This document shows, piece by piece, positions 28,861-39,734 of a DNA stretch of 64,000 nt (position 1 is the first letter of the stretch; every line of letters starts with the position of its first letter). Origin of the DNA: Pomphorhynchus laevis (lineage: Eukaryota > Acanthocephala > Palaeacanthocephala > Echinorhynchida > Pomphorhynchidae). Where the stretch lies: positions 1 through 64,000 of the forward strand of contig WNNJ02001069.1 of the NCBI GenBank assembly GCA_012934845.2, in the 5' to 3' direction. The notes below the pieces were generated by a model. It made no database searches. It saw nothing but the letters and a program-made list of their open reading frames with translations, and was not told the origin of the DNA. The translations under genes were made by a program, and so were the position numbers.

Positions 28861-30719
28861 ATTGAATCCAGTGACAACAGCTGTGATTTCGTATAATCCA
28901 GGTAGCAGAGGCTTCCAATATCGCCTATTACTTGATTTGAATTGATAATTTGAATTGATTCTTTTGAATAGTCGAAAATCAATATTGACCCTGCGTTGGC
29001 GTCTACTGCACATGTATGCTCATCCAGTTCAAAATATTTTGGCACCAATTCTTCGTTTGTTATACAAATTGTAAGAGGAGATTTGCGGCTCATTATGCTG
29101 GTATTCTGGACGTCAAACGTGTCCATGTTTATTCCCCTTATCACATTGGGCGCATCAGTAAAGCCACCTGCAACCACAACCTTCCCCAGTCCCTTTGTTT
29201 CTTCGCATGTCGTCATGACGCTGAAATTAAGAAATGGGCCTACCAGGCTAACAAGTCGGCTAGGTGAAATACCCGAGCTTAAGCAGTAGGCTGGGCAAAA
29301 TCCAAATAATCGATCAGGTATTCGAATTCCTCTCTTCATTGACATAAGAAATACAGACATCACGATGTTGTGGCCCGCACTGTCCCCAGCAATCACAAAA
29401 TTCTGTCCAGTCCAACCTTCACAATCAAAATTTATTAGGTTCGTTTTATTGCAAGGTTGTTCTATTCCGATAACGCTCGTCGTGGCCACTACGCCCTCGT
29501 TCTCAGTGTTACTACTCTGTGTCACAAGTAAGCGTGTGGGGTATGAGGGTGTCTGTTTGATCGGGCTTTCATCTTTCCCAGTTTGAAAGTCGAGTACGCC
29601 TCCGCTATGTAAGATTCGAAGATTTTGATTGACATCATTGATATGGATGTCCACATTTCTGACTGTAGGAAGGATGGTTTCTCGAATGACGATTTCTTCG
29701 GATAAGGCTGCCACCTGAGTAAGAAATTCCGAAGAGTTGAGACGCGGGGTTGGGTCGTCGTAAAGACCAACACTGCTTTCTATTATAGGTCTCCCCAAAT
29801 CTTCGAGGCTCTTGAGAATCGCTTTGGCATTCCCTCTCATCAGGGAGATCGAGACACGCTGAAAGAGCTGGTTTGCCGCCTTGCTATACGAAATATTGCC
29901 TCGCCAAGACATAGATCGGGCAATGAATCTGACAAGTTTTTCCCCCTGGGCGTTCCAACCTCCATATGTCTCTATAACTGCGGCCGAGAAACAATACCCA
30001 CTTTCCTCCATTTTCCGCTTGTATTTTCGGTCCTTGACACATGCTGCATATCTGTCTGCAGCATATCCAGGAATCTTAGCAGCCATGGAAACGTAGGCAT
30101 TTTGCAGAGGGTTTGTCACCGCAAAATCGACTGCTAGAGGGGGATCCTCGTAAATCAAAATGTCGGCTGGTCTCTCTCGTAAGTTGCGCACGAGATTGGG
30201 TACCTCCTTCGCGACTCTCAGTCCTGCAGAAACTGCCGCCTGAAATATTGTGTCTCGAAGTCCATCGTGTCGAATACCGGGGTACCCGCCAAATTGACAG
30301 GTTAGGGCGTGGAAACCAAACTTGTCTGCCATTCTAAGGCAGCGTCTGCAACGGTAGTCACCCTTACAGAGCGGCATTCCCAACCACATACGAAGCAACA
30401 CCACAAATTCATTCGGCGCAAGATTCATAAGCGTGGCTTTGTTTGGTATAGCCTGCAGCCATGCACACGCATGCGGACGCGAAACTGCCAATAATCTGGC
30501 TGAATTGGAGCAATCGACGCTTTCCAATAGCTTGCGACGCGAAGTCTCGTCGATGCTGTGAGAAAGACCCCGTTGATTTGATTGTAGTCCTCTGTCATCA
30601 TGCGGAAAGTTAGAAATTGCAGATTCAAAACTGGGGAAAGAGTAAGGGTCGAGGTTCGATTGTTTAGCGACCATTTCCACACTTGAAAGAAACGCCGCTG
30701 CGGAGTGTTCGAAAGTAAT
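28560..30719 (-). CDS. Open chimeric frame: RLE endonuclease fused to lipase-like and unknown host-like sequence
   Basis: About 720 codons without a stop. The first part is the retrotransposon: the LLAVSRPHACAWLQAIPN segment, the finger CRRCLRMADKFGFHALTC (about residue 125-143), the endonuclease signature RERPADILIYEDPP then AVDFAVTNP (about 181-205), and LMRGNAKAILKSL. After a linker of roughly 110 residues, the segment GWTGQNFVIAGDSAGHN with RIPDRLFGFCPAY and SPSRLVSLVGPFLNFS (29206-29435) resembles hormone-sensitive lipase around its nucleophile elbow GDSAG; only about 75 residues are present. The next roughly 110 residues (VVVAGGFTDAP onward) are not recognised. The frame ends in the tandem-repeat segment. 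The apparent start at 30722 lies in the flank, so no native initiation is shown. Confidence 0.8.
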   Translation of the reverse strand: MTFEHSAAAFLSSVEMVAKQSNLDPYSFPSFESAISNFPHDDRGLQSNQRGLSHSIDETSRRKLLESVDCSNSARLLAVSRPHACAWLQAIPNKATLMNLAPNEFVVLLRMWLGMPLCKGDYRCRRCLRMADKFGFHALTCQFGGYPGIRHDGLRDTIFQAAVSAGLRVAKEVPNLVRNLRERPADILIYEDPPLAVDFAVTNPLQNAYVSMAAKIPGYAADRYAACVKDRKYKRKMEESGYCFSAAVIETYGGWNAQGEKLVRFIARSMSWRGNISYSKAANQLFQRVSISLMRGNAKAILKSLEDLGRPIIESSVGLYDDPTPRLNSSEFLTQVAALSEEIVIRETILPTVRNVDIHINDVNQNLRILHSGGVLDFQTGKDESPIKQTPSYPTRLLVTQSSNTENEGVVATTSVIGIEQPCNKTNLINFDCEGWTGQNFVIAGDSAGHNIVMSVFLMSMKRGIRIPDRLFGFCPAYCLSSGISPSRLVSLVGPFLNFSVMTTCEETKGLGKVVVAGGFTDAPNVIRGINMDTFDVQNTSIMSRKSPLTICITNEELVPKYFELDEHTCAVDANAGSILIFDYSKESIQIINSNQVIGDIGSLCYLDYTKSQLLSLDSIRLGGPGLYEMPTNMCPRTPLNSLPNPARGTERRQRQRSRRMWQQQRRTTTLFFLPPRRTVTVRNADKYVDTLQQLAESSNVDGETSKADKSTDKAESKE
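29206..29435 (-). pseudogene. Hormone-sensitive-lipase-like fragment within RLE-B2
   Basis: This alpha/beta-hydrolase fragment has the GDSAG elbow (serine nucleophile kept) followed by HN instead of the usual GN, then the conserved IPDRLFGFCPAY and SPSRLVSLVGPF stretches. The aspartate and histidine of the triad lie in parts that are absent, so it cannot be an active lipase. Intron-less continuity suggests capture from mRNA. Confidence 0.75.
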
Positions 30720-30720
30720 C

Positions 30721-30731
30721 ACTTAAATGAT
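30721..30731. repeat. Target-site duplication of RLE-B2, right copy
   Basis: ACTTAAATGAT, identical to 28460-28470. It lies next to the truncated 5' end of the insertion. Confidence 0.85.
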
Positions 30732-32150
30732 TACTTTAGTAAGCTGATTAATAGTGAAAGCTCGAATATATCTAAGATAAAAATTTGGAAAGATTATATA
30801 TTTGATAAAATTAAAAATAAAATGAAAATAACAAACAATTATAAAAGAAAAGATAAAATTAATAAAGATATATATAAAGAACGTACTAAATTAAAGGATA
30901 ACTATATAATAACAACTATAAGATTTCAAAATATAAATAAATACGATTTTAGTACGCTTTATACAAATCTAGATTTAGTAGATATTAAAGAAGCGTTAGT
31001 AAAATTAATTAATCTTATATTCGGAAAAAGATATACATATATATGTTATTAATAATTATAACGCCTATCTAACAAAAATTAAACCATTAAATAAATATAA
31101 ATATATGGATAAAATTGAATTAATAGAATCCTTAAATATTTTGATAAATCAAAATTATTTAAAAGTAGGAACATCTATATTTAGACAAGTAAAAGGTGTT
31201 CCAATGGGTAGTAATAGTAGCCCAATTATAGCTGACTTTTTTTAAGTTTTTTAGAATATGAATTTGTTAATAACTGTGTAAAAACTAAATCTAAACAATA
31301 TAAATATATGAAATATATGTTTCGATACATTGATGATATATGTGTAATTAATTCTAATGATTTTTATTCAATTTCTGAGCACATTTATCCAGAAAGCCAT
31401 ATTCTTAACAAAACCCATATTTATGATAAAGAAGGTGTATATCTAGATATGAACATTAAATAAACATTAACTAAAACGACTATTAATTTATATCGTAAAG
31501 ATGACATATTTAAATTTACAAGAAACATATTTTCGCATGAGCATTCATGCATACCATATAATATAAAATATAATACATTAAATAATGAAATTTTAAGAAT
31601 TGCAACAATATGTAATGATATTGGCTTTCTTCAAAATCATTTTAATAATTTAATAGATGCATATTTTTAAACTAGGTAACTATAAAAATAACATCAAGCA
31701 GAAAATAGTAAAATATATAAATCGACACAATAATATAAAGAATAAATTTAAACTCTTAAGTGGCAAATTTTTATGGATGGATAATAAATAATATACTTTG
31801 CATTAGAATAAGATACTAGATAGTTATTTCAGAGGAAATACATCATTAGCATGTATTTGGCCCCGCTGCTATGTTGGGTAGAGGAGTTAGGGGCCGAAAC
31901 TTGATAGCATAGCAGTTCCTCCTGATGACCGCTAATTCTTATTATGATACAACGTCTGTTATTTATTAGTCAATTCATAAAAATTACATTTATTTTAAAT
32001 TTCAATTTTTTATTTTACCTTGATTTAAATTATAGAAAATCTAAAAACAATTATTAATTTTATTATTTAATTATCAAATTTTGATTTAGCATTATTATGT
32101 TTATTTTTTTATAATTATATAATACGTTGACTCAGTTAGCTGATTTGATT
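30721..32150 (+). pseudogene. Naiad-like PLE, third part of the split copy, to 3' end
   Basis: Starts LNDYFSKLINSESSNISKIK and runs to DNYIITTI at about 30920. It is then joined to FQNINKYDFSTLYTNLDL, so about 430 bp including the LHK motif are deleted. It continues through GVPMGSNSSPIIADFF (about 31195), a one-base loss in a T-run, YIDDICV (31330), EHSCIPYN and WMDNK. The terminal region with the RNA element (31825-31940) follows to about 32150. It is close to the copy at 15.9-17.2 kb, including the same TAA after MNIK. Confidence 0.86.
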
Positions 32151-32800
32151 ATTACACCATGAAAAGGAAAACGTCTCGATTTTGAGACAGTATGCGAATC
32201 AAGTTACTCCAGACGTCGCGATCCTTTGACAGACCAAATTTATTTTTGAGAAATCCTAGGTGATCCGCAGTAAGTATTGATATTTACTTTCTTGACCTTA
32301 TCGATGATTTCACTGGGTCTCTCTCTATATAGTTCAGCTAAACAATTTTTACTAAAAGGGTGTTACGTATGCATCGCTACATTTACTAGCTTTAAATATG
32401 AAGACGCAGCAACTTAAAAATTCTTGGGGATGATCGAGAATCCATATTCTTATCAGTAAACCTGAGATCGACCAGACTAAGATGAAATATGATTTATTAA
32501 ATTATAAACGTATTATATTTTAATGGTTATAGGATGCATCGTGATTAACAGTTGTACTGTTTTCAATTTATTATATTAGTTTAATGATACCAGTTTATTG
32601 TTAATTTCTTAATTCTTGTATTTTAGAAAATGTACACTGAAAACAATAATTTTTTTTGTTAAATTTAAGATAATATGTTATTGGCATCCACTAAATTAAA
32701 ACTATATGCGCTAATCATAGTATTATACAATAGGTTTCTTCACTATATTTTTAAGTGGGTAATTACATAATGAAAAGCTTGAAATAATATAATCAGTGTT
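32151..32800. other. AT-rich stretch without recognised feature
   Basis: No coding frame of note, no repeat known from elsewhere in the window and no RNA gene seen. It might be unique host sequence at the edge of the Naiad-like copy. Confidence 0.4.
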
Positions 32801-32807
32801 TATTAAG

Positions 32808-32885
32808 AAATTAATTCAGCTAACTGAGTCTTTGTATTTAATATAATTGTAAAATAATAAATAAATAAACAAATAACACAACAAG
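32808..32885 (-). pseudogene. Inverted scrap of Naiad-like terminal region
   Basis: Its complement reads as the last bases of the Naiad-like terminal repeat (ACTCAGTTAGCTGA and the preceding TTATAATTATATT type sequence), in opposite orientation to the copy ending at 32150. The pair brackets the unrecognised stretch. Confidence 0.65.
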
Positions 32886-32917
32886 CTATTCTTAGAGCAC
32901 TTTCATAAAGTCAATTC

Positions 32918-33079
32918 TTAACTATCACTGTTTTCGTTTGCGCATACTACGAAATCTTCAGGAGAAATAAACACATATCGGTCAGGGCACACAGCCATAT
33001 GTAAGATGAGAACAGCTATCACAATGTTACCGGCGAGAGAAGATAATGCTAATATATAAAATAGCGTAGCTGTTGTTGG
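32918..33079 (-). CDS. Short unidentified frame with hydrophobic segment
   Basis: About 53 codons between stops, containing LFYILALSSLAGNIVIAVLI, a possible membrane segment, then CPDRYVFISPEDFVVC and a stop. There is no methionine at the front. An AACAACAG sequence at its upstream edge could be a splice acceptor, so it might be a terminal exon, but it could equally be chance. I do not recognise the protein. Confidence 0.2.
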   Translation of the reverse strand, partial: PTTATLFYILALSSLAGNIVIAVLILHMAVCPDRYVFISPEDFVVCANENSDS

Positions 33080-33110
33080 CTATATCGTTAGATATAGCCA
33101 CCAACAATGA
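33074..33110. repeat. Inverted repeat
   Basis: TTGTTGGCTATATC and GATATAGCCACCAACAA pair around GTTA with one bulge. It lies between the short frame and the first satellite 2 fragment. The role is unknown; it may be a small palindromic transposon scar. Confidence 0.55.
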
Positions 33111-33111
33111 C

Positions 33112-33465
33112 TATAGATCAATGCAGAAATAATTCACTATATTCTAATTGCATGGCGTAGGCTTCGCTTTCGAAGTCAATACAATGCAGTAAATTTTTTT
33201 AGTGTAATAGACATCAGCGAGATCTTTTATTAATCAACAAAATAAACAAGAAAACAAGTACCGCTTCCTAGGAACTTTAGAAGATAAATAATTAATTTAG
33301 AGATGTGATTCAACGAAGACTGTCTTTTACACCTAACTGCCTTTTTCTATATAAAGGTTTCATGCTTCAATTCTCTATATATTAAAAGAGACAAACAGAT
33401 GTAATAGACAGTCCTGATTAAATCACATCTTTAATATATTTATTGATATTCTGAAGATCCCAAGC
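33112..33465. repeat. Two satellite 2 fragments in opposite orientation
   Basis: 33112-33360 is a minus-orientation piece of satellite 2 and 33361-33465 a plus-orientation piece, meeting near the CTCTATATATTA element. They are separated from the main array by Naiad-like copies. Confidence 0.75.
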
Positions 33466-34675
33466 GGCAGGTATAAACGTATACCACCATTAGGATGAAA
33501 AATTTGTAATTTTAATAAAGAATTAAAATCAATATGTAACGATAATATTAGAAACATCATAGAAACTGCATGCAATTGTAAAAGTCTTAGTTTTGATAAA
33601 TTAAATGAATATATATGTACCCATAATCTCGAATTAATTGAAAATTGTGAATTAAGAAAGCTGCTATCAAAAGGGTGTAAATATAGATTAAAAAACAACA
33701 ACGACAAAAATAAAATTTACAATTCGTTATATAATAACTTAAATGATTACTTTTTATTAACATTAACTAAAGCTACTATTTATTTATATCGTAAAGATGA
33801 CATATTTAAATTTACAAGAAACATATTTTTGCATGAGCATTCATGCATACCATAAAATATAAAATATAATACATTAAATAATGAAATTTTTAAAATTGCA
33901 ACAATATGTAATGATATTTGCTTTCTTCAAAATCATTTAAATAATTTAATTGATACATATTTTAAACTAGGTTCCTATAAAAATATCCTCAAGCAGAAAA
34001 TAGTAAAATATATAAATCAACAAAATAATATATAGAATAAATTTAAACTCTCAAGTGGCAAATTTTTATGGATGGATAATAAATAATATACTTTGTATTA
34101 GAATAAGATACTAGATAGTTTTATCAGAGGAAATACATCATTAGCATGTATTTGTCCGCGCTGCTATGTTGGGTAGAGGAGTTAGGGGCCGAAACCTGAT
34201 AGCATAGCAGTTCCTCCTGATGACCTCTAATTCTTATTCTGATACAACGTCTGTTATTTATTAGTCAATTCATAAAAATGACGTTTATTTTAAATTTCAT
34301 TTTTTTATTTTAACTTGATTTAAATTATAGAAAATCTAAATACAATTATTAATTTTATTATTTAATTATTAAATTTTGATTTAGCATTATTATGTTTTGT
34401 TTATTTTATAATTATATTGAATACGTAGACTCAGTTAGCTGATTTAATTAGTAAGCTGATTAATAGTGAAAGCTCCAATATATCTAGGATAAACATTTGG
34501 GAAGATTACATATTTGATAAAATTAAAAATAAAATGAAAATAACAAACAATTACAAAAGGAAAGATAAAATTTATAAAGATATGTATAAAGAACTTACTA
34601 AATTAAAGGATAACTATTTGATAACAACTATTGACATAGCTGGTAAAAACTTTGTCTTCATATGCAAAAAGCTTA
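33466..34675 (+). pseudogene. Internally deleted Naiad-like derivative, second copy
   Basis: This repeats 22066-23270 with few differences: the N-terminal cysteine/histidine region, the same deletion junction LNDYF to TLTKATI near 33750, the 3' part, a terminal region (RNA element 34120-34240, where GGCCCC is changed to GTCCGC) and then the RT-start segment up to IAGKNFVFICKK. Confidence 0.87.
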
Positions 34676-35780
34676 ATATAATATACTTTGTATTAGAATA
34701 AGATACATTAGGTATCTTATTATAATAAGATACATACCATTAGGATTAAATGACGTGGTACAAAGAATTGGCAGAAATTGTATAATACATAATAAACAAC
34801 TATATTGCATGGTGATAAAAGGAATAAGAAAAATAGAGTTAAAAATATTAAAAAAGATATGTATATAAATGAACAATTAGAAATATTAAAACAACTTTTA
34901 AGAGATAATAAACTAAAAGATCTTTATGTAAATATAAGAAGTTTTCCTAAAAATATCATATGTTCAATAAACCAAAAATTAATTAACTACTATGATATGC
35001 TAAGTGTATAATAGACAGTTATTGTAGTACATAATTCTATAATCGTACAATAAATGTTAATAATAACAATAGAAAATATACATTAACCATAAACTTCATA
35101 AATAAATGGATAGATAACATAAATATAGCTTGACTTTCAAATATTTCTAAAAGTAAAGAAATAATAGGGTCAAATTAAAGTAAATATATTCCCAAAATTA
35201 GATATAAACGTATACCACCATTAGGATGAAAAATTTGTATTTTTAATAGAGAATTAAAATCAATATGTAACGATAATATTAGAAACATCATAGAAACTGC
35301 ATGCAATTGTAAAACTATTAGTTTTGATAAAATAAAAGAATATATATGTACCCATAATCTTGAATTAATTGAAAATTGTGAATTAAGAAAGCTGCTATCA
35401 AATGGGTGTAAATATAGATTAAATAACAACAACGACAAAAATAAAATTTACAATTCGTTATATAATAACTTAAATGATTACTTTTAGTTAACATTAACTT
35501 AAACTACTATTTATTTATATCGTTAAGATGACATATTTAAATTTACAAGAAACATATTTTTGCATGAGCATTCATGCATACCATATAATATAAAATATAA
35601 TACATTAAATAATGAAATTTTAAGAATTGCAACAATATGTAATGATATTGGCTTTCTTCAAAATCATTTAAATAATTTAATCGATACATATTTTAAACTA
35701 GGTTACTATAAAAATAGCAGTTCCTCCTGATGACCTCTAATTCTTATTCTGATACAACGTCTGATACGAAACGATATGCC
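34676..35780 (+). pseudogene. Internally deleted Naiad-like derivative, third copy, truncated
   Basis: It begins with a short inverted pair of AATAAGATAC elements (34690-34730), then the frame 34805-35011 (DKRNKKNRVKNIKKDMY to YYDMLSV), the cysteine/histidine segment (35280-35400) and the deletion junction near 35475. It then runs to the post-palm part, which jumps at 35716 into the terminal region and ends inside CAACGTCTGATA, where satellite 2 begins at its GAAAC block. Confidence 0.82.
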
Positions 35781-38700
35781 GTCTTGCATTGATGAAGCAT
35801 GAAATTCTCTATATTTTAAAAAAGACAGATAGGTGTAATAGACAGTCCTGGTTGAATCACAACTCTTATTTATTTATTGATCTTCTGAAGATCCCATGCG
35901 GCGGTACATTGTTTCTTGTTTTTTGTTGATCAACTGATGTCTATTACACTGAAAAGAATTCACTGCAATGTATTGACTTTGAAACCAAAAGCTACGTCAT
36001 GCAATTAACATATAGTGAATTCTTTCTGCTTTAATCTATATATAGTATGTTCTTCATGTGTACTCATTGTATGTGCTGACACTGATGAGGTTTCACAAAG
36101 CCGAATCGGAATGCCGTCTTGCAGTGATCAAGTATAAAATTCTCTATATATAGAAAGAGGCAGATAAGTGTAATAGACAGTCCTGTTTAATCACATGTCT
36201 AATTTATTTATTGATCTTCTGAAAAACATAGCCATCTGTACTTCTTTTCTTGTATATTTTGTTGATCAATTAATGATCCCGCTGATGTCTATTACACTGA
36301 AAAGAATTCACAGCATTGTATTGACTTCGAAAGCGCAAGCTACTTCATGCAATTAGCATATAATGAATTCTTTTTGCTTCAATATATATAGTATGATTTT
36401 CATGTTGATTAATTGTATGTGCTGCAACTGATGATGCTTCTCAAACCCAAAGCAGTATGCCGTCTTGCCGTGATAAAGCATGAAATTCTCTATATATAGA
36501 AAGAGGCAGATAGGTGTAATAGACAGTCCTCGTTGAATCACATCTGTAATTTATTTATTGATCTTCTGAAAATTCCAGGAGACGGTACTTGTTTTCTTGT
36601 TTATTTTGTTGATCAATTAAAGATCTCGCTTATGTCTATTTAACTAAAAACAATTTACTTTGCTCAATTCATTGTATGTGCTGCAACTGATGAGGCTTCT
36701 TAAAGCCGAAAAGTTATGCCCTTTTGCAGTAATTAAGCATCAAACTTTCTTTATATAAAATAGATGCAGTTAGGTGTAAAAGACAGTCCTCGTTGAATCA
36801 CATCTCTAAATAATATATTAATCTTCTGAAGATCCCAGGAGGCGGTACTTGTTTTCTTGTTTATTTTGTTGATCAAAAGAAGATTTCGCTGATGTCTATT
36901 ACACTAAAAAAATTTACCGCCTTGCATTGACTTCGAAAGCGAAAGCTACGTCATGCAAGAAGAATATACTGAATTATTTCTGCTTTAATCAATATATAGT
37001 ATATTTTTCATTTGAATTCATTGTATGTGCTGCAACTGATGAGGCTTCTCAAAGCCAATACATTATGCCGTCGTGCTGTAATAAAGCATGAAATGCTCTA
37101 TATATAGAAAGAGGCAGATATGTGTAAAAAACAGTCCTGGTTATATCACATCTCTAATTTATTTATTGATATTCTGAAGATCACAGGCGGCAATACTTAT
37201 TTTCTTGTTAATTATGTTAATCAATTAATGATCCCGCTGATATCTATTTAACTAAAAACAATTTACTGCATTGTATTGACTTCGAAAGCGAAAGCTACAT
37301 CTTGCAAATAGCATATAGTGAATTCTTTCTGCTTTAGTCTATATATAGTATCTTTTTCATTTGTATTCATTTTATCTGCTGTAACTGAAGAGGCTTCTCA
37401 AAGCCGATACGTTATGCCCTTTTGCATTGATGAACCATGAAATTTCTTTATATAGGAAGAGGCAGATAGGTGTAAAAGACAGTCCTCGTTGAATCACATT
37501 TTTAATTTATTTATTGATCTTCTGAAGATTATAAGCGGCGGTACTTTTTTTCTTTTTTTGTTTATTAATTAATGATTCCGCTGATGTCTGTCACACTGAA
37601 AATAATTTACTGCATTCTATTGGCATCAAAACCGTAATCTACGTCATGCCATTAGCATATAGTGAATTCTTTTTGCTTAAATATGTATAGTATATTTTTC
37701 ATGTGTATTTATGGTATGTGCTGCAACTAATAAAGCTTCTCAAAGCCGAAACGGTATGCCGTCTTGCAGTGATTAAGCATTTAATTTTCTATATAAATAA
37801 AAAGGCAGATAGGTGTAATAGACAGTCCTGGTTGAATCACATTTCTAATTTATTTATTGATCTTCTGTGATTCCGAGCAGCGGTAATTCGTTTCTTGTTT
37901 ATTTTGTTAATTAATTAATGATCCCGCTGATCTCTATTACACTGAAAATATATCACTGATTTGTATTGACTACGAAAGCGAAAGCTACGTCATGCAATTA
38001 GCATATAGTGAATTCTTTCTTATTTAATTTATATATAGTTTGTTTTTCATATGGATTAATTGTATGTGCTGCCACTAATGAGGCTTCTCAAAGCCGAAAC
38101 GTTGTGCCGTCTTGCAGTGATTAAGCCTTTTATTCTATATATAGAGAAAGAGGCATATAGGTGTAACAATCAGTCCTGGTTATATCACATCTTTTATTTA
38201 TTTATTGATCTTCTGAAGATCCCAGGCGGCAGTCCTTTGTTTCATTTTTATTTTGTTGATCAATTCATAATCCATCTGATGTATATTACACTGAAAAGAG
38301 TTCACTGCAATGTATTGACTTTAAAACCAAAAGCTAAGTTATGCAATTAGCATATAGTAAATTCTTTCTGCTTTAATCTTTATATAGTATGTTTTTCATG
38401 TGGATTCATTGTATGTGCTGCAAATAATGAGGCTACTTAAAGCCGAAACGGAATCCCGTCTTGCAGTGATGAAGCCTGAAATTCTCTATATATAGAAAGA
38501 GGCAGATAGGTTTAACAGACAGTGTTGGTTTAATCACATCTTTAATTTATTTATTGATCTTCTGAAGACCCCAGGCGGCAGTACTTTGTTTCTTGTTTAT
38601 TTTGTTGATCAATTAATAATCCATCTGATGTATATTACGCTGAAAAGAATTCACTGCAATGTATTGTCTTTGATACCAAAAGCTACGTCATGCCATTAGC

Positions 38701-39115
38701 ATATAGTTTATTCTTTCTGCTTAAATCTGTATATAGTATGTTTTTCATGTGTACTCATTGTATTTGCTGCAACGAATGACGCTTCTTAAAGCCGATACGG
38801 TTTGTCGTCTCGCATTGATGAAGCATAAAATTCTCTTTATATAGAAAGAGGCAGATAAGTGAAATAGACAGTACTAGTTGAATCCCATCTCTTATTTATT
38901 TATTGATCTTCTGAAGATTCCTGGCGGCGATACTTTCTTTCTTGTATTTTTTGTTGATCAATTTATGATTCCGCTAATGTCTATTTCAGTAAAAAGAATT
39001 CACTGCGTTGTATTGACTTCGAAAGTCAAAGCTACGTCATGCAATTTTCATATGGTGAATTCTTTCTGCGTTATTGTATATATAGTATGTTTTTCATGTT
39101 GATTCATTGTATGTG

Positions 39116-39164
39116 CTGCAACTGATGAGGCTTCTCAAAGCCGAAACGGTATGCTGCCTTGCAG
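39116..39164 (+). ncRNA. Hammerhead ribozyme copy, satellite 2
   Basis: Stem I CTGCAA/TTGCAG, CTGATGA, stem II GGCTT/AAGCC and GAAA are all perfect. The cleavage triplet is changed (GCC instead of GTC), which should stop cleavage. Confidence 0.75.
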
Positions 39165-39565
39165 TGATGATGCACGAAATTCTCTATATATAGAAAGTGG
39201 TGGATAAGTGTAAAAGACAGTCCTCGTTGAATCACATTTTTAATTTATTGATTGATCGTCTGAAGATCTCTTGCGTCGGTACTTCCTTTCTTGTTTATTT
39301 TGTTGAGTTATTAATGATTCCGTTGATGTCTATTCACTGAAAAGAGTTCACTGCATTGTTTTGACTTTGGAAGCCAAAGCTACTCATGAAATTTGCAAAT
39401 AGTGAATTTATTCTGCTTTTCTTCCGCTTTTGTCTATTACACTAAAAAGAATTCACTGCATTGTATTGACTTGGAAAGCGAAAGCTACGTTATGCAATTA
39501 GCATATAGTGAATTCTTTCTGCGTTTATCTATATAGTATTTTTTCATGTGGCTTCATTATATGTG

Positions 39566-39614
39566 CTGCAACTGATGAGGCTTCATAAAGCTGAAACGGT
39601 ATGCCTTCTTGCAG
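39566..39614 (+). ncRNA. Hammerhead ribozyme copy, satellite 2
   Basis: CTGCAA/TTGCAG, CTGATGA and GAAA are intact. Stem II has one G-T wobble (GGCTT/AAGCT) and the closing pair of stem III is lost (CGG against CCT). The TTC triplet is permitted. Confidence 0.75.
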
Positions 39615-39734
39615 TAATTAAGCATGAAATTCTCTATATATAGAAAGAGGCAGATAGATGTAATAGACAATCTTGTATGAATCACATCTCTAATTTAATT
39701 ATTGATCTTCTGAAGATCTCAGGCGGTGGTACTT

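Larger units (their letters stand above)
28471..30720 (-). mobile_element. RLE-B2: 5'-truncated RLE-type retrotransposon carrying a lipase-like tail
   Basis: A 2.25 kb minus-strand insertion with an 11 bp target-site duplication. The 5' truncation removes everything before the end of the RT thumb. The remaining body aligns residue by residue in order with RLE-B1 up to the LMRGNAKAILKSL segment. Beyond it come unrelated coding sequence, a 160 bp tandem repeat and an AT-rich tail (28471-28540) that ends at the duplication. The host-like sequence therefore integrated together with the element. Confidence 0.88.

Noticed and set aside
28860-29205. Kelch repeat suggested by VVVAGGF
   Set aside because: Only one weak blade-like start; the following sequence lacks the paired glycines, tyrosine and tryptophan spacing of kelch motifs.
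28568-29586. Plus-strand frames opposite the chimeric RLE-B2 frame
   Set aside because: No recognisable motif, and the opposite strand holds a 720-codon frame with clear domains.
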